NCBI GenBank assembly: GCA_963744345.1
Contig: CAVUTD010000007.1
Location: 62,001-126,000 of the forward strand
Length of the DNA stretch: 64,000 bases
Direction: 5' to 3'
DNA from: DASTFP01 sp963744345
Lineage (GTDB): Bacteria > Verrucomicrobiota > Verrucomicrobiia > Chthoniobacterales > Terrimicrobiaceae
The position numbers were made by a program, and so were the translations under genes. Below the pieces are notes generated by a model, which was not told where the DNA came from, ran no database searches, and saw only the letters and a program-made list of their open reading frames with translations. Shown one piece after another: positions 27,404 through 36,078 of this stretch (the stretch's first letter is position 1; every line of letters begins with the position of its first letter).

Positions 27404-27409
27404 TATAAT
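27404..27409 (+). promoter_or_regulatory. Candidate -10 box
   Basis: A perfect TATAAT at 27404-27409 in the divergent spacer, about 50 bp before the small basic protein gene. There is no good -35 box at the right distance. Confidence 0.25.
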
Positions 27410-27461
27410 TGCCTTAGCACTAGCTCTTGGCAAGCGCTCGGCTCAGAGTTAACTTAGATCC

Positions 27462-27761
27462 GTGGTCAAGAAAAACGATAGTCGCAGCAAAGCCGACCCG
27501 AAGAGAGCCGATTCACCAACCGGGAAAAAGACCGCTGCCCAACCGCGAGAAGAAGCGCTTGCTCAGGAGGCCTTAAAAATGGTTGACCAGGCCGCAACCC
27601 TTTTGCGGAAGGGCATCCGCAGCAGCGCCGAGACCACTCAGAAGACCCGTCTCGAGGCAAAACAAAAAGCTCATGGCCTTCTGAACAAGGCCTCGTCGGT
27701 GCTCGGCGACCTCCTTAGCCAGAGCAGTTCAACGCTGCACAAGGTCATCGATCGCATTTAA
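27462..27761 (+). CDS. Small basic hypothetical protein
   Basis: A 99-aa protein with a Lys/Ala/Ser-rich disordered N-terminus (MVKKNDSRSKADPKRADSP) and an amphipathic helical C-terminal half (ALKMVDQAATLLRKGIRSSA, LNKASSVLGDLLSQSSSTL). No membrane segment. It resembles small histone-H1-like or phasin-like helical proteins only in composition; I cannot assign a function. Start is GTG 27462, with no strong ribosome site. The codon pattern looks coding and there is no overlapping gene. Confidence 0.6.
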   Translation: MVKKNDSRSKADPKRADSPTGKKTAAQPREEALAQEALKMVDQAATLLRKGIRSSAETTQKTRLEAKQKAHGLLNKASSVLGDLLSQSSSTLHKVIDRI

Positions 27762-27860
27762 CAAGCAACGATCGATTTAACCGCGGAATGAGGCGGAGTA
27801 GACCAGCAGTGGTTTATCCGGTGATTCGAGCTAATTCGAGGTTGCGATCTCCGGTCGGCT

Positions 27861-28331
27861 TTATTCTGCAAGATGCCGCAGGGCTTCCCGGATTGCAGGA
27901 ACTATGGGAGGGAGGCACTCGGCAATCGCCTTGGGATTGCCGGGAAGATTGATAATCAGCGACCTGCCTCGCACGCCGGCGGTGGCTCGCGAGAGTATCG
28001 CAGTCGGTACGTTCCTAAACGAGAGCGCGCGCTGTGCTTCTCCGAAACCGGGCAGTTCCTTTTCTACAATATCGAGGGTGGCTTCTGGAGTGACGTCGCG
28101 GGCCGCCGGCCCGGTGCCACCGGTGGTCAAAATCAAGTCACATCGTTCCTCATCGGCCAGCGAGGCGAGAGTGCGGCTGATGTTCTCCCGCTCGTCCGGG
28201 ACGATTCGCGTGACGATTTCGCAACCGTCTTTCCAAGTCTCGCAGAACACCCGCTCGATCTCGGGACCGCTCCTGTCTTCATAGATGCCGGCCGATGCTC
28301 TGTCGCTGATCGTCAATCGCGCCATCTTCAT
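27861..28331 (-). CDS. mog: Molybdopterin adenylyltransferase (MogA/MoaB type)
   Basis: Adenylates molybdopterin before metal insertion. The 156-aa protein has the family's ILTTGGTGPAARDVTPEATL segment and a GNPKAIAECLPPI motif late in the chain. It is the last gene of the leftward Moco operon and overlaps moaC by 4 bp (ATGA). MoaB-type paralogues without adenylylation activity cannot be excluded by sequence alone. Confidence 0.9.
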   Translation of the reverse strand: MKMARLTISDRASAGIYEDRSGPEIERVFCETWKDGCEIVTRIVPDERENISRTLASLADEERCDLILTTGGTGPAARDVTPEATLDIVEKELPGFGEAQRALSFRNVPTAILSRATAGVRGRSLIINLPGNPKAIAECLPPIVPAIREALRHLAE

Positions 28332-28774
28332 AGCTTGGTTTTGCTGACGAGTGTGATCCCTTCGATGCTCATTGTCTTGTCGGCCGACTTCATCATGTCA
28401 TAGAGGGTCAGCGCGGCGACCGTAACCCCGGTCAACGCTTCCATTTCGACGCCGGTGCCAGAGCGCGTGGCAGCCTCGCAGCGAATCGCAATTTCGTTCT
28501 CTCTCACTTCGAAGTCCACCGCGACATGATCTAAGGGAAGCAGATGGCAGAGTGGGATCAAATGGGCGGTCAGCTTCACGGCCTGAATAGCAGCGACTCG
28601 CGCTACGGCAAGAGCGTCTCCCTTGGGAAGCGCGCGCTCCTTGAGAGCAGCGATCGTCTGCGGCTGGCAGACGAGACGACCGGCCGCCACCGCTTTGCGC
28701 TCCAGGTCGGGCTTGCTGCCTACATCCACCATGCGCGCAGCACCACCGGGCTCGAGATGGGAAAACTCAATCAT
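28328..28774 (-). CDS. moaC: Cyclic pyranopterin monophosphate synthase
   Basis: Acts after MoaA to form cyclic pyranopterin monophosphate. FSHLEPGGAARMVDVGSK, IPLCHLLPLDHVAV, EMEALTGVTVAALTLYDMMK and SADKTMSIEGI are MoaC hallmarks, including the conserved lysine and aspartate region. 148 aa, normal. Coupled by 4-bp overlaps on both sides, to moeA and mog. Confidence 0.95.
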   Translation of the reverse strand: MIEFSHLEPGGAARMVDVGSKPDLERKAVAAGRLVCQPQTIAALKERALPKGDALAVARVAAIQAVKLTAHLIPLCHLLPLDHVAVDFEVRENEIAIRCEAATRSGTGVEMEALTGVTVAALTLYDMMKSADKTMSIEGITLVSKTKL

Positions 28775-29943
28775 TCCTGGAGACTGCCAATAAGCAGAGC
28801 TTCGAGGAGATCGCTCGTGGTCTCACTGGCAATGCGCAGGAGCGCATTAGCGCGGGCGAGACCGGTCACGTCCGACGAATCTTTCCAGGGAATCGCCTCG
28901 GCGACGAGTTGCGCCTCGTGTGTCCGGACCGCCGCGGGCCACCATGTCTCACGCGGGTCGGAGCGGGGTGCCTCTCCCGCGAGGCGAACCAAGATTGTCC
29001 GTTGTGGAGAGCGACCCGCCATGGCGTCAATTGCACGGCGGACAAAAAGATGAAAGCACACAAAGTGAGACAGCGGATTACCTGGAAGACCGAAAGCCGC
29101 GCAAGCATCGCGCGTGGCGAAGATCAGGGGCTTTCCCGGACGGCTGCTGACTTTCGACGAATGGATGACAAAGCCCAATCCTTTCAGGATTTGTCCGGTG
29201 CCGTCGTAGGCGCCGACGCTTGCGCCGCCGCTAATCAACAGCAAATCAACATCCACGTTTTCCAATGCGGCGATCGCCTCATCGACACTCTCTGAGACAT
29301 GGCGATGAAACGTGCGTTTCGCGCCGGCTTCGGCGAGCAAACCGGCTATAAGCGGAGAGTTGCTGTCGCGTATGAAGCCGGTGCGCGGCTCGGAATCAGC
29401 TGATACCAGCTCGCTTCCGGTGACGAGATGAGCGGCTCTTACCTGGGATGAGACGAGAGGCTTCGTCACACCAACGGACGCCAAGAGGGCTACTGCGCCA
29501 GGATTGATGATCACCCCACTGGGAAGGAGAATATCGCCGGCATGAGCCTGCGACCCTTTTCCTCGTATGTGTCTTTGGCTCGCCGCCGCATGGGTGAGCA
29601 ACCGTTCACCTTCAACAATGGTATCCTCGACCATGACGAGTCCGATTCCTGAATCGGGCAGCGCGGATCCCGTGAAGATCTTTACCGCTTCCCCCGCTTT
29701 GGGCGAGGTGAAGCACGGCATGCCGGGGCGGACCTCTCCCAGGATGTGAAACCACCCTGGGGCAGAGCCTTCAGCAACCGCGTAGCCGTCAATGGCCGAA
29801 CGGCTGAACGCAGGCATGTCAACATCCGCGGGGATGTCCTCGGCAAGGCGTCGCCCGAGCGACTCGCCCAAAGGCACGCGGACCGGTGCCAACGGCTGCG
29901 CCTCGCGATCGACCAAAGACCAAAGATCAGCGACACTTAACAT
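28771..29943 (-). CDS. moeA: Molybdopterin molybdenumtransferase
   Basis: Inserts molybdate into adenylated molybdopterin. SRSAIDGYAV, KIFTGSALPDSGIGLVMVED, LLISGGASVGAYD and FGLPGNPLSHF are the MoeA signatures. ATG 29943 gives 390 aa and overlaps the end of moaE by 7 bp; an upstream continuation of the frame is antisense-like filler within moaE. Confidence 0.94.
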   Translation of the reverse strand: MLSVADLWSLVDREAQPLAPVRVPLGESLGRRLAEDIPADVDMPAFSRSAIDGYAVAEGSAPGWFHILGEVRPGMPCFTSPKAGEAVKIFTGSALPDSGIGLVMVEDTIVEGERLLTHAAASQRHIRGKGSQAHAGDILLPSGVIINPGAVALLASVGVTKPLVSSQVRAAHLVTGSELVSADSEPRTGFIRDSNSPLIAGLLAEAGAKRTFHRHVSESVDEAIAALENVDVDLLLISGGASVGAYDGTGQILKGLGFVIHSSKVSSRPGKPLIFATRDACAAFGLPGNPLSHFVCFHLFVRRAIDAMAGRSPQRTILVRLAGEAPRSDPRETWWPAAVRTHEAQLVAEAIPWKDSSDVTGLARANALLRIASETTSDLLEALLIGSLQE

Positions 29944-30398
29944 GGTGTCGATCCGACTTTCCAGATGGGAACATCGGCTTTCAGACGGTTCATGAAGTGT
30001 TCGAGCATTCTGATCGCCTCCGTGCGATGAGCGGCTTCGATGCGGATATAGATAGCCGCCTCCCCGACAGGCACAAAACCGTATCGGTGAATCAACAGGA
30101 AAGCGAGACAAGGATAGGCGGCATCCAGTTCTTCGACGATCTGCCTCACCACAAGATTGGCCATGGGTTCGTAGATCTCGTAAGTCAAACCGGAAATCCT
30201 GGCACCTCCCTCGGTGCCTCGCACAAGCCCTTGGAATTCCGCGACGGCACCGGCACCGTCGCGCGGCGCGCTCTTAGATGCCCAGATCGCTTGATCAGTA
30301 AATTGGATTTCGACGTTCATGCGTCTCCCGTTCTCGGAATCGCCCAAGACCCGCTCCAAGATGCCGCCTTGGCAGCTTGCCAGGTCCATCATACCCAC
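29937..30398 (-). CDS. moaE: Molybdopterin synthase catalytic subunit
   Basis: Large subunit of MPT synthase, which transfers sulfur from MoaD thiocarboxylate to cPMP. AVAEFQGLVRG, LTYEIYEPMA, FLLIHRYGFVPVGEAAI, AAHRTEAI and the lysine in VPIWKVG match MoaE. An AGGAGG box (complement at 30409-30414) at the very end of moaD lies 10 nt from a GTG at 30398, which I take as the start (153 aa). Most MoaE proteins would align from the internal ATG at 30320, so a ~26-residue extension is possible but unproven. Confidence 0.9.
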   Translation of the reverse strand: MGMMDLASCQGGILERVLGDSENGRRMNVEIQFTDQAIWASKSAPRDGAGAVAEFQGLVRGTEGGARISGLTYEIYEPMANLVVRQIVEELDAAYPCLAFLLIHRYGFVPVGEAAIYIRIEAAHRTEAIRMLEHFMNRLKADVPIWKVGSTPC

Positions 30399-30404
30399 AG
30401 ATGT

Positions 30405-30656
30405 CTATCCTCCTGACACCGGTGGGATCAAAGCTGCTTCATCTCCGGGGAGCAACTTCTCGCCCGTAGAAAGATAGGTGCAGTTTCTCGCAATCCGGAC
30501 AACGCCCCGCAGCTCCGCTAAGGAAGGATAATTGGCGACGAGCCGTTCCCAAAAAACTTCTTCGCCGATGCCATCGCGCTCGCAAGGCAGTGTCGCCTCT
30601 CCGCATCCCGCGGCCTGCCGCGCTGCGGCAAAAAAAAGCACGCGCAACTCCAGCAC
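30405..30656 (-). CDS. moaD: Molybdopterin synthase sulfur-carrier subunit
   Basis: Ubiquitin-like 83-aa protein ending in the Gly-Gly tail (IPPVSGG) that is thiocarboxylated and donates sulfur to MPT synthase. VRVLFFAAAR-type N-terminus (LELRVLFFAAARQAAGC) and LLPGDEAALIPP fit MoaD. Starts 1 bp after moaA. Confidence 0.92.
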   Translation of the reverse strand: MLELRVLFFAAARQAAGCGEATLPCERDGIGEEVFWERLVANYPSLAELRGVVRIARNCTYLSTGEKLLPGDEAALIPPVSGG

Positions 30657-30657
30657 T

Positions 30658-31626
30658 TCATCCTCCGATCGCCGTCATCGGCCGGCCGGGCTGATAGCAC
30701 CCACGAAACTCATGGTCTTGCGGCTTCGCTGCGATGGCCGCCCGGAGAAGCTGCTCCACCCGACCTTCCTCGTGGCGAAGAGCACCCAGCAAGTCCACCT
30801 CGTTGTGGCGGCCAAGACATGGGCGTATCTTTCCGTCGGAGGTGAGACGGATTTTGTTGCAGCCGGAACAGAAGTCGGAGGTCGTAATTGCCCCAATAAA
30901 GCCGACCGTCGCTCCCAATTTACTAAGACGGTAATAGCGCGCAGGCCCATGACCCAAGTGGGGAAAATCCATCGGCGAAAGATCATCGCTTTCCGCCAAT
31001 CGCAACATTGCTTCCTGAACGGAGAGAAAATTGTCTTCCGTGAGGACATCCGCTCTGGAGATCGGCATGAGTTCGATGAATCGGATCGGAAGCTCACGTT
31101 CGGCGGCGAAGTGGATCAGCGGCCAGATTTCTCTCTCATTGACCCCACGCATCAGTACACAGTTCAGCTTGATGCTTGGCATGCCCGAAGCAAGCGCCGC
31201 CTCAATCCCCGCCAGAACCGTGGCAATTTCCCCGCCCGTGATCTTGCGATAAAGGGGAGGATCCAGCGCGTCGAGGCTGATGTTGACTGAACCGACACCA
31301 GCTTCACGCAACGGCACTGCCAGCGGAACCAACCGCGTTCCATTAGTCGAGACACCCAGCGAGCATACCCCTGACTGGCTGGCGATCCCTGCCGCTATCT
31401 GAACGAGATCCTTCCGAATACAGGGTTCACCACCCGTCAGCCGAAATTTTCGAAATCCAAGACGAGAGGCCGCTTCGACGACTTGGATAATTTCGTCAGC
31501 ACTAAGGTGGTCCGCCTTTTGGGACCAGCCCTTGTAACCTTCGGGCATGCAATAAAGACAACGCTCATTGCACCGGTCGGTGACCGAAATGCGCAGGTAG
31601 TCGATAACTCGGCCAAAGCTATCCAT
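30658..31626 (-). CDS. moaA: GTP 3',8-cyclase
   Basis: Radical SAM enzyme that starts Moco synthesis from GTP. The N-terminal cluster motif is CNERCLYC (residues 19-26), and the C-terminal cluster is in FCSGCNKIRLTSDGKIRPC. The protein ends with the conserved Gly-Gly tail (TAIGG). ATG 31626 gives 322 aa. It is the promoter-proximal gene of moaA-moaD-moaE-moeA-moaC-mog, whose genes are separated by at most 6 bp or overlap. Confidence 0.95.
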   Translation of the reverse strand: MDSFGRVIDYLRISVTDRCNERCLYCMPEGYKGWSQKADHLSADEIIQVVEAASRLGFRKFRLTGGEPCIRKDLVQIAAGIASQSGVCSLGVSTNGTRLVPLAVPLREAGVGSVNISLDALDPPLYRKITGGEIATVLAGIEAALASGMPSIKLNCVLMRGVNEREIWPLIHFAAERELPIRFIELMPISRADVLTEDNFLSVQEAMLRLAESDDLSPMDFPHLGHGPARYYRLSKLGATVGFIGAITTSDFCSGCNKIRLTSDGKIRPCLGRHNEVDLLGALRHEEGRVEQLLRAAIAAKPQDHEFRGCYQPGRPMTAIGG

Positions 31627-31710
31627 CGTCGAAACTATATCCCGCACTCGCGCGAGTTCCAGTAAAGCTCCATCAACCTCCCGGATATTGCTTAGCGCTA
31701 TGGCCAAGCA

Positions 31711-32082
31711 TTACAAGCCGCCATGTTTCCAGATCGAGAGCACGAGTCGAAGGCACATGTACGTTCCCCAGATGAGTCCCGCCATGCCCAGGATGGGCAC
31801 ACCGCCCAATTTGGGAGGAAGGCCCGCCAAGACCAGAATGCTCGAGCAAATCAAGACGGACGCGGTAAGGATGGCATTGGTGAGCCGGTTCGCGATCGAG
31901 TCAAGTGTCTTGCGTAGCGGGTTCGAATCCTTCCGGATCAATCTTATGCTGCAGGGGGATATTGATCTTGCCAGCCTTCTTCGCTCGGCGAATCCATACT
32001 TCCAAAGGATGCTGACGATCTCGCGACAGCGCGGGAGGTGTGAGGCGAACTCCACCGCGCTCCTTATCTGGTTTAAAATCAC
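31711..32082 (-). pseudogene. ABC1/UbiB-family kinase remnant (internally deleted)
   Basis: Only the two ends of a UbiB/AarF-like protein remain. The start matches the usual N-terminus (LPRCREIVSILWKYGFAE); about 60 bp later comes the family's C-terminal tail with two hydrophobic helices (SIANRLTNAILTASVLI, LPPKLGGVPILGMAGLIW). A stretch typical of the region before the tail (AGKINIPLQHKIDPEGFEP) is present in another frame. The whole kinase core, around 400 residues in full-length members, is missing. It therefore cannot be an active kinase. It lies just upstream of moaA on the same strand. Confidence 0.75.
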
Positions 32083-32116
32083 GCTGAGCCGCCCTGTTTC
32101 TTAAATTGCCACGCCC

Positions 32117-32548
32117 TCATTGTAAGGCATGAACGATCATACCCACGACAACTCCGTAAACGATGTGTGCAATAAGCTGGGCAAGGCCCGTCATTGGACC
32201 CCGCTCATGATAACGAGCAATGGGATGGTGCTCCATGACGGTAATGCAAACGAGCAGCATCACCACGATGCCGTGAATGCACCCTGCCATCCCAAACGCC
32301 CACCAGACTAGGGGTATTCTCATCAGCAGCAAGACTCCCCAGTAGAAATAGGCAAAGACGATGCCGGACGCGAAATGGACGATATAGCCAACGGAAAGCG
32401 CGTTCTCTGCTTTTCCCGTAATGAGAGCTCCGACCGCAGGAATGACGTCGATCTTACCGAGGCCAAGCCAGCGCGGCAAAAGTAGCAGCGCGCTCATGAC
32501 GGCCGTCCCCACAATTCCTCCGATCAAGGGAGCCAAGGCGGAAAGCAC
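32117..32548 (-). CDS. Small polytopic membrane protein
   Basis: A 143-aa protein with about four transmembrane segments (IGGIVGTAVMSALLLLP, VGYIVHFASGIVFAYFYWGV, WWAFGMAGCIHGIVVMLLV, LIAHIVYGVVVGMIVHAL). Conserved histidines sit inside or next to the helices. It resembles unnamed small membrane families seen beside redox or stress genes; no function can be assigned. It ends 34 bp before the UbiB remnant begins. Confidence 0.7.
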   Translation of the reverse strand: MLSALAPLIGGIVGTAVMSALLLLPRWLGLGKIDVIPAVGALITGKAENALSVGYIVHFASGIVFAYFYWGVLLLMRIPLVWWAFGMAGCIHGIVVMLLVCITVMEHHPIARYHERGPMTGLAQLIAHIVYGVVVGMIVHALQ

Positions 32549-32673
32549 ATCGCCACCTTAGCTTGGGGGCCATTTATCGGCAAGACGGAAACTCGCCTGT
32601 CACGGGTTACGAAAGCCCTCAGCAGCTTGTCTCCCGGCCCGCGTCTGACCGCTCTTTCCTAACGCAGCGAACG

Positions 32674-32958
32674 CTAAGTCTTAGGCCGGGTAACGAAAAA
32701 GGACATGATTGCTCCAAAGCCGCAAAGCGAGCCAATCATTGCGACGGTCGGCCAGAGGTCCGGTCGATTATTCGTAAGCAGAAGGATGCACACTGAGGCC
32801 AGCACAATCAACGCCGTGATGGCGATGTAGGCAGTATTGGCGTTCGGCGGGTTCGCCGTGACTTCGGGCCGGTTGACCGGTTGGTCTTGAGGATATTCGC
32901 GAATTGCAGAGGCAGACTGTTCCACTCCATGAAGGTACCGAGATTTCTGCGCCGTCAA
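32674..32958 (-). CDS. Hypothetical membrane protein, downstream of histidine kinase
   Basis: A 94-aa protein with a polar N-terminal 40 residues and two hydrophobic helices (AYIAITALIVLASVCILLL and TVAMIGSLCGFGAIMSFFV). Its ATG overlaps the kinase stop by 4 bp (ATGA), so it is translationally coupled to the kinase and may work with it, for example as a membrane partner of a kinase that lacks its own anchor (inference). Confidence 0.65.
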   Translation of the reverse strand: MTAQKSRYLHGVEQSASAIREYPQDQPVNRPEVTANPPNANTAYIAITALIVLASVCILLLTNNRPDLWPTVAMIGSLCGFGAIMSFFVTRPKT

Positions 32959-34133
32959 GGTGGATTTCGTCCATCGCCTGCGCTCCCCTGCTCAAGGAAG
33001 CGGACGCGGCGATTGGCGAGAGGCAGTCGGATGGTCAGGGTGAGCCCGCGATTTTGTTCACTTTCGATGATGACTTCGCCGCCATGCGCGCGAACTATTC
33101 GACGGACAATGAGCAATCCCAAACCTGAGCCCGCAGACTTCGTGGTGAAATAAGGCTCGAACACCCGGCTGATATTCTCCGGAGATATGCCGCCCCCGGT
33201 ATCGGAGATGGAGATAAACTGATGGGTTTCGTCTGCGCCAGAACGGATCCGCAAAATTCCGCCGCTTTTCATAGCTTGAAGGGCGTTGCGAATCACGTTG
33301 TAGAACGCCTGTTTTATTTGGTCGCGATCGATCTCCATCGGAGCCAGCGATCTGTCGAGTTCCAGTTCCACGAGGATATCTCGATCCTTCAATTCGGCTT
33401 CGAGAAAGGCCACCGACTCCTCGATAACAACGTTAATGTCTTCCCTTCGCATCGAGAGCGGCTGCGGCCGGATGGCACGCAAAAATTGCGTGATAATGTG
33501 ATCCAGACGAGCAACCTCCTGCCGCGCGATCTGAATTGATTCGCTGAATTCTGGGCGCGTCCTGACGGGCAGTTTTTTGACCCGCCGCTGGATGAGCTGA
33601 AGATGGATGTCCAGCGAATTAAGCGGATTTCCGATCTCATGAGCTACCCCTGCCGCAAGCAGCGTGAGCGCCGAAAAGCGCTCGCTTTCGATGGTCTCCT
33701 GCGTGGCGCGACGATTCTGGGTGATGTCGCGCATGATGATTGCGCGCCCGACGAGCTCCTGATGCGTATCTTCGCTCATCAGCGGCACGATATAGAAATT
33801 CAGGAAGCGGTTCTCGGGATAGAAGACCTCCAGATCGCGGCTGACGACCTCACTGGAGCCGGAGCTTTGGGCGAGGTCCAGTCCACGGACCACCTCTCCA
33901 AGCGGTTTGCCAAGGCTGGCTTCGTCGATGATTCCGAAGAATCCGCAGGCGGCGCGATTGAGGTAGATGATCCGCCCCGCTGGATCAGTAACGATGACGC
34001 CCTCGAGAATTGCGTTGAAGATGGTCTCGAGAAATCCCTTCTCGCGTGCGATTTCCACAAGGTAGTTCTGGACGTCGCCCGGTTGGACCAACCGGATGCG
34101 TTCAATAAGCTTCTCGAGAAATCCGCGCTTCAT
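32955..34133 (-). CDS. PAS-domain sensor histidine kinase
   Basis: A 392-aa soluble kinase. A PAS domain spans about residues 35-145 (AILEGVIVTDPAGRIIYLNRAACGFF). The phosphoacceptor is H165 in GVAHEIGNPLNSLD, and the ATP-binding domain has the N box (FYNVIRNALQAM), DTGGGISPENISRVFEPYFTT and GLGLLIVRRIV. The EIGNPL H-box is typical of NtrB/AtoS-like kinases. No membrane segment is visible. A response regulator is not adjacent. Confidence 0.9.
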   Translation of the reverse strand: MKRGFLEKLIERIRLVQPGDVQNYLVEIAREKGFLETIFNAILEGVIVTDPAGRIIYLNRAACGFFGIIDEASLGKPLGEVVRGLDLAQSSGSSEVVSRDLEVFYPENRFLNFYIVPLMSEDTHQELVGRAIIMRDITQNRRATQETIESERFSALTLLAAGVAHEIGNPLNSLDIHLQLIQRRVKKLPVRTRPEFSESIQIARQEVARLDHIITQFLRAIRPQPLSMRREDINVVIEESVAFLEAELKDRDILVELELDRSLAPMEIDRDQIKQAFYNVIRNALQAMKSGGILRIRSGADETHQFISISDTGGGISPENISRVFEPYFTTKSAGSGLGLLIVRRIVRAHGGEVIIESEQNRGLTLTIRLPLANRRVRFLEQGSAGDGRNPP

Positions 34134-34174
34134 ACCGATTCAGGCAAAGCATCAGCTGCTAGGACACATTCGTT

Positions 34175-36005
34175 CTACGCTAAGAGCTCCTCGAGCTCGC
34201 TCACGCGCCGTTGGAAGAGATCCAGCGCGGCCTCAATGGGAGCCGGAGAACTCATGTCTACGCCGGCTTCGGTGAGCGTCTCAATGGGAAAACGAGTGCC
34301 CCCGCTGCGGAGGAAGTCTAAGTATCTGGCAGGATCTCCGCTCTCCAGAACCTGATCGGCCAGGGCTGCCGCCGCTGAGATGCCGGTCGCGTATTTGTAA
34401 ACATAGAATGCGCTGTAGAAATGCGGAATGCGCAGGCCTTCAAGCTCTAACTCCGGATCGATGGTAAAATCGGGTCCGAAGTAATCGTCAAGGAGCCCAC
34501 GATAGATTCTCTTGAAGCCTTCCAGGGTGAGAGGCTCGCCCTGCTCTTCAGCGGCGTGGCTAGCCTTCTCGAATTCTGCAAACATCGTCTGCCGGAAAAG
34601 CGTGCCGCGCAGGTCATCAACTTCCCGATTGATGATGTATGCGCGCATCTTGCGGTCATCGGTGGTCCGCAAGAGGTGTCCGGTCAGCAGGATCTCGTTG
34701 AAAGTCGAAGCGACCTCCGCGAGGAAAATGGGATAATGATAATTTTGATAGCTTTGCGTGCGCTGCGCATACCATGTGTGCATGGAGTGTCCCGCCTCAT
34801 GCGCAAGGGTGTAGACGTCGGAGAAAACGTCGGACTTATAATTCATCATGATGTAGGGCGGGCTCGTATAGGTTCCGTAGCTGAAGGCCCCGCTCCGCTT
34901 GCCCTTGTTTTCATAACGGTCACACCATCGTCCCTCCCTCAACCCATGCCCGAGCATTCCGAGATATTCGTCACCGAGTGGCGCCAGTGCGCTGAGCACT
35001 TTGTCTACTGCCTCATCCCATCGGATCGAGGTTTGCACATCAGCAACCAACGGGACGTAGGTGTCGTAATGGTGGATCTCCTGCAGCCCAAGAACGCGCT
35101 TGCGCAGATTGAAGTAATGATAAAGGGGCCCGAAATTTCGCCGGACCGTGGTGATGAGGTTATCATAGACACTCAGCGGCACATCATCGTAGAAGAGTGC
35201 CGCCTCGATAGCTGACGGATAGTTCCTCGCGCGCGCGTAAAAGACGTCGGCGCGGATCGAGCTCGATAATGAGGATGCCAGGGTGAATTGATGATCTTTA
35301 AACTCGGCGTAGAACTTATGAAACGCTTCGCGCCTCACCTCAGGTTCCCGCCGCTGGAGAAACGAGAAAAAAGAACTTTGCGTCAGTTCGCGTTCCTGTC
35401 CGCTCTGATCGCGGACAAAGCCAAACCTCATGTCCACATTGGTAAGCTGCGAGAAAGTCTCTTGATACCCCCGCAACGCCGAGGAGCCCAGCGCCAGCAG
35501 TCGCTCTTCGTTGACGCTCAAGGTGTGCGCTTTCAAGCGGCGGATCTTCCTTCAGAGGGATTACCCAGTCGATAAGCACCCGGTCCGCCAGATAGCGGTC
35601 GAAGTTCTCATCGGGAATTTCCTGGATTTCAGGAACCAGGAATGAGAACGCCTCTCCGATTTTGACTCGTAAACTGTCGAAGCGCGCTTCGCGTGATAAC
35701 GAGGCATCATCCGCGGCGTTCTCAGCCACGCGGAGAGCGGCGTATTGGCTCAGTCGTTCGGTGCGAAGGTCGATACTCTTCTCGAACTCCAACGCGTCTC
35801 GCAGCGCCAAGGCGCTCTCTGCAACCTTTCCGCGGAAATTGGAGATCTCTCCATAATCTGCCTGCAACTTCGTGAAGTTCTCTTCCCAAGCATCAGCGTT
35901 GAGATAAAGAGGCGTCAAATTCCAGGTGTCACTCAGAGGGACTTCGGAGCGGAGGGGAATACTGCGAGGAGAGGTTTCGCTTTCGGTGTGGTGCATCAAC
36001 GGCAT
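34175..36005 (-). CDS. pepF: Oligoendopeptidase F (M3 family); one frameshift
   Basis: Zinc metallopeptidase that cleaves short peptides in the cytoplasm. The active site HEAGHSMH is intact, with YHYPIFLAEVASTFNEIL downstream. The N-terminal part (SDTWNLTPLYLNADAWEENF) and the rest lie in two frames that meet at 35549-35550. Dropping one of the two Cs (plus strand) turns LKEDPPL into LKKIRRLKAHTLSVNEE, exactly the expected family sequence, and restores a ~610-aa protein. The single extra base looks like a sequencing error rather than decay. Confidence 0.88.
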
Positions 36006-36078
36006 GCCCCATCATAACGAGAACCCGACGGCGAACAACTCCTCCCCTCTCCTTCGGGAGAAAAACCGACAGTGCCCT

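Noticed and set aside
31919..31929. GGTTCGAATCC, resembling a tRNA T-loop
   Set aside because: The flanking bases do not form a T-stem and no acceptor, D or anticodon arm can be built; it lies inside the UbiB remnant.
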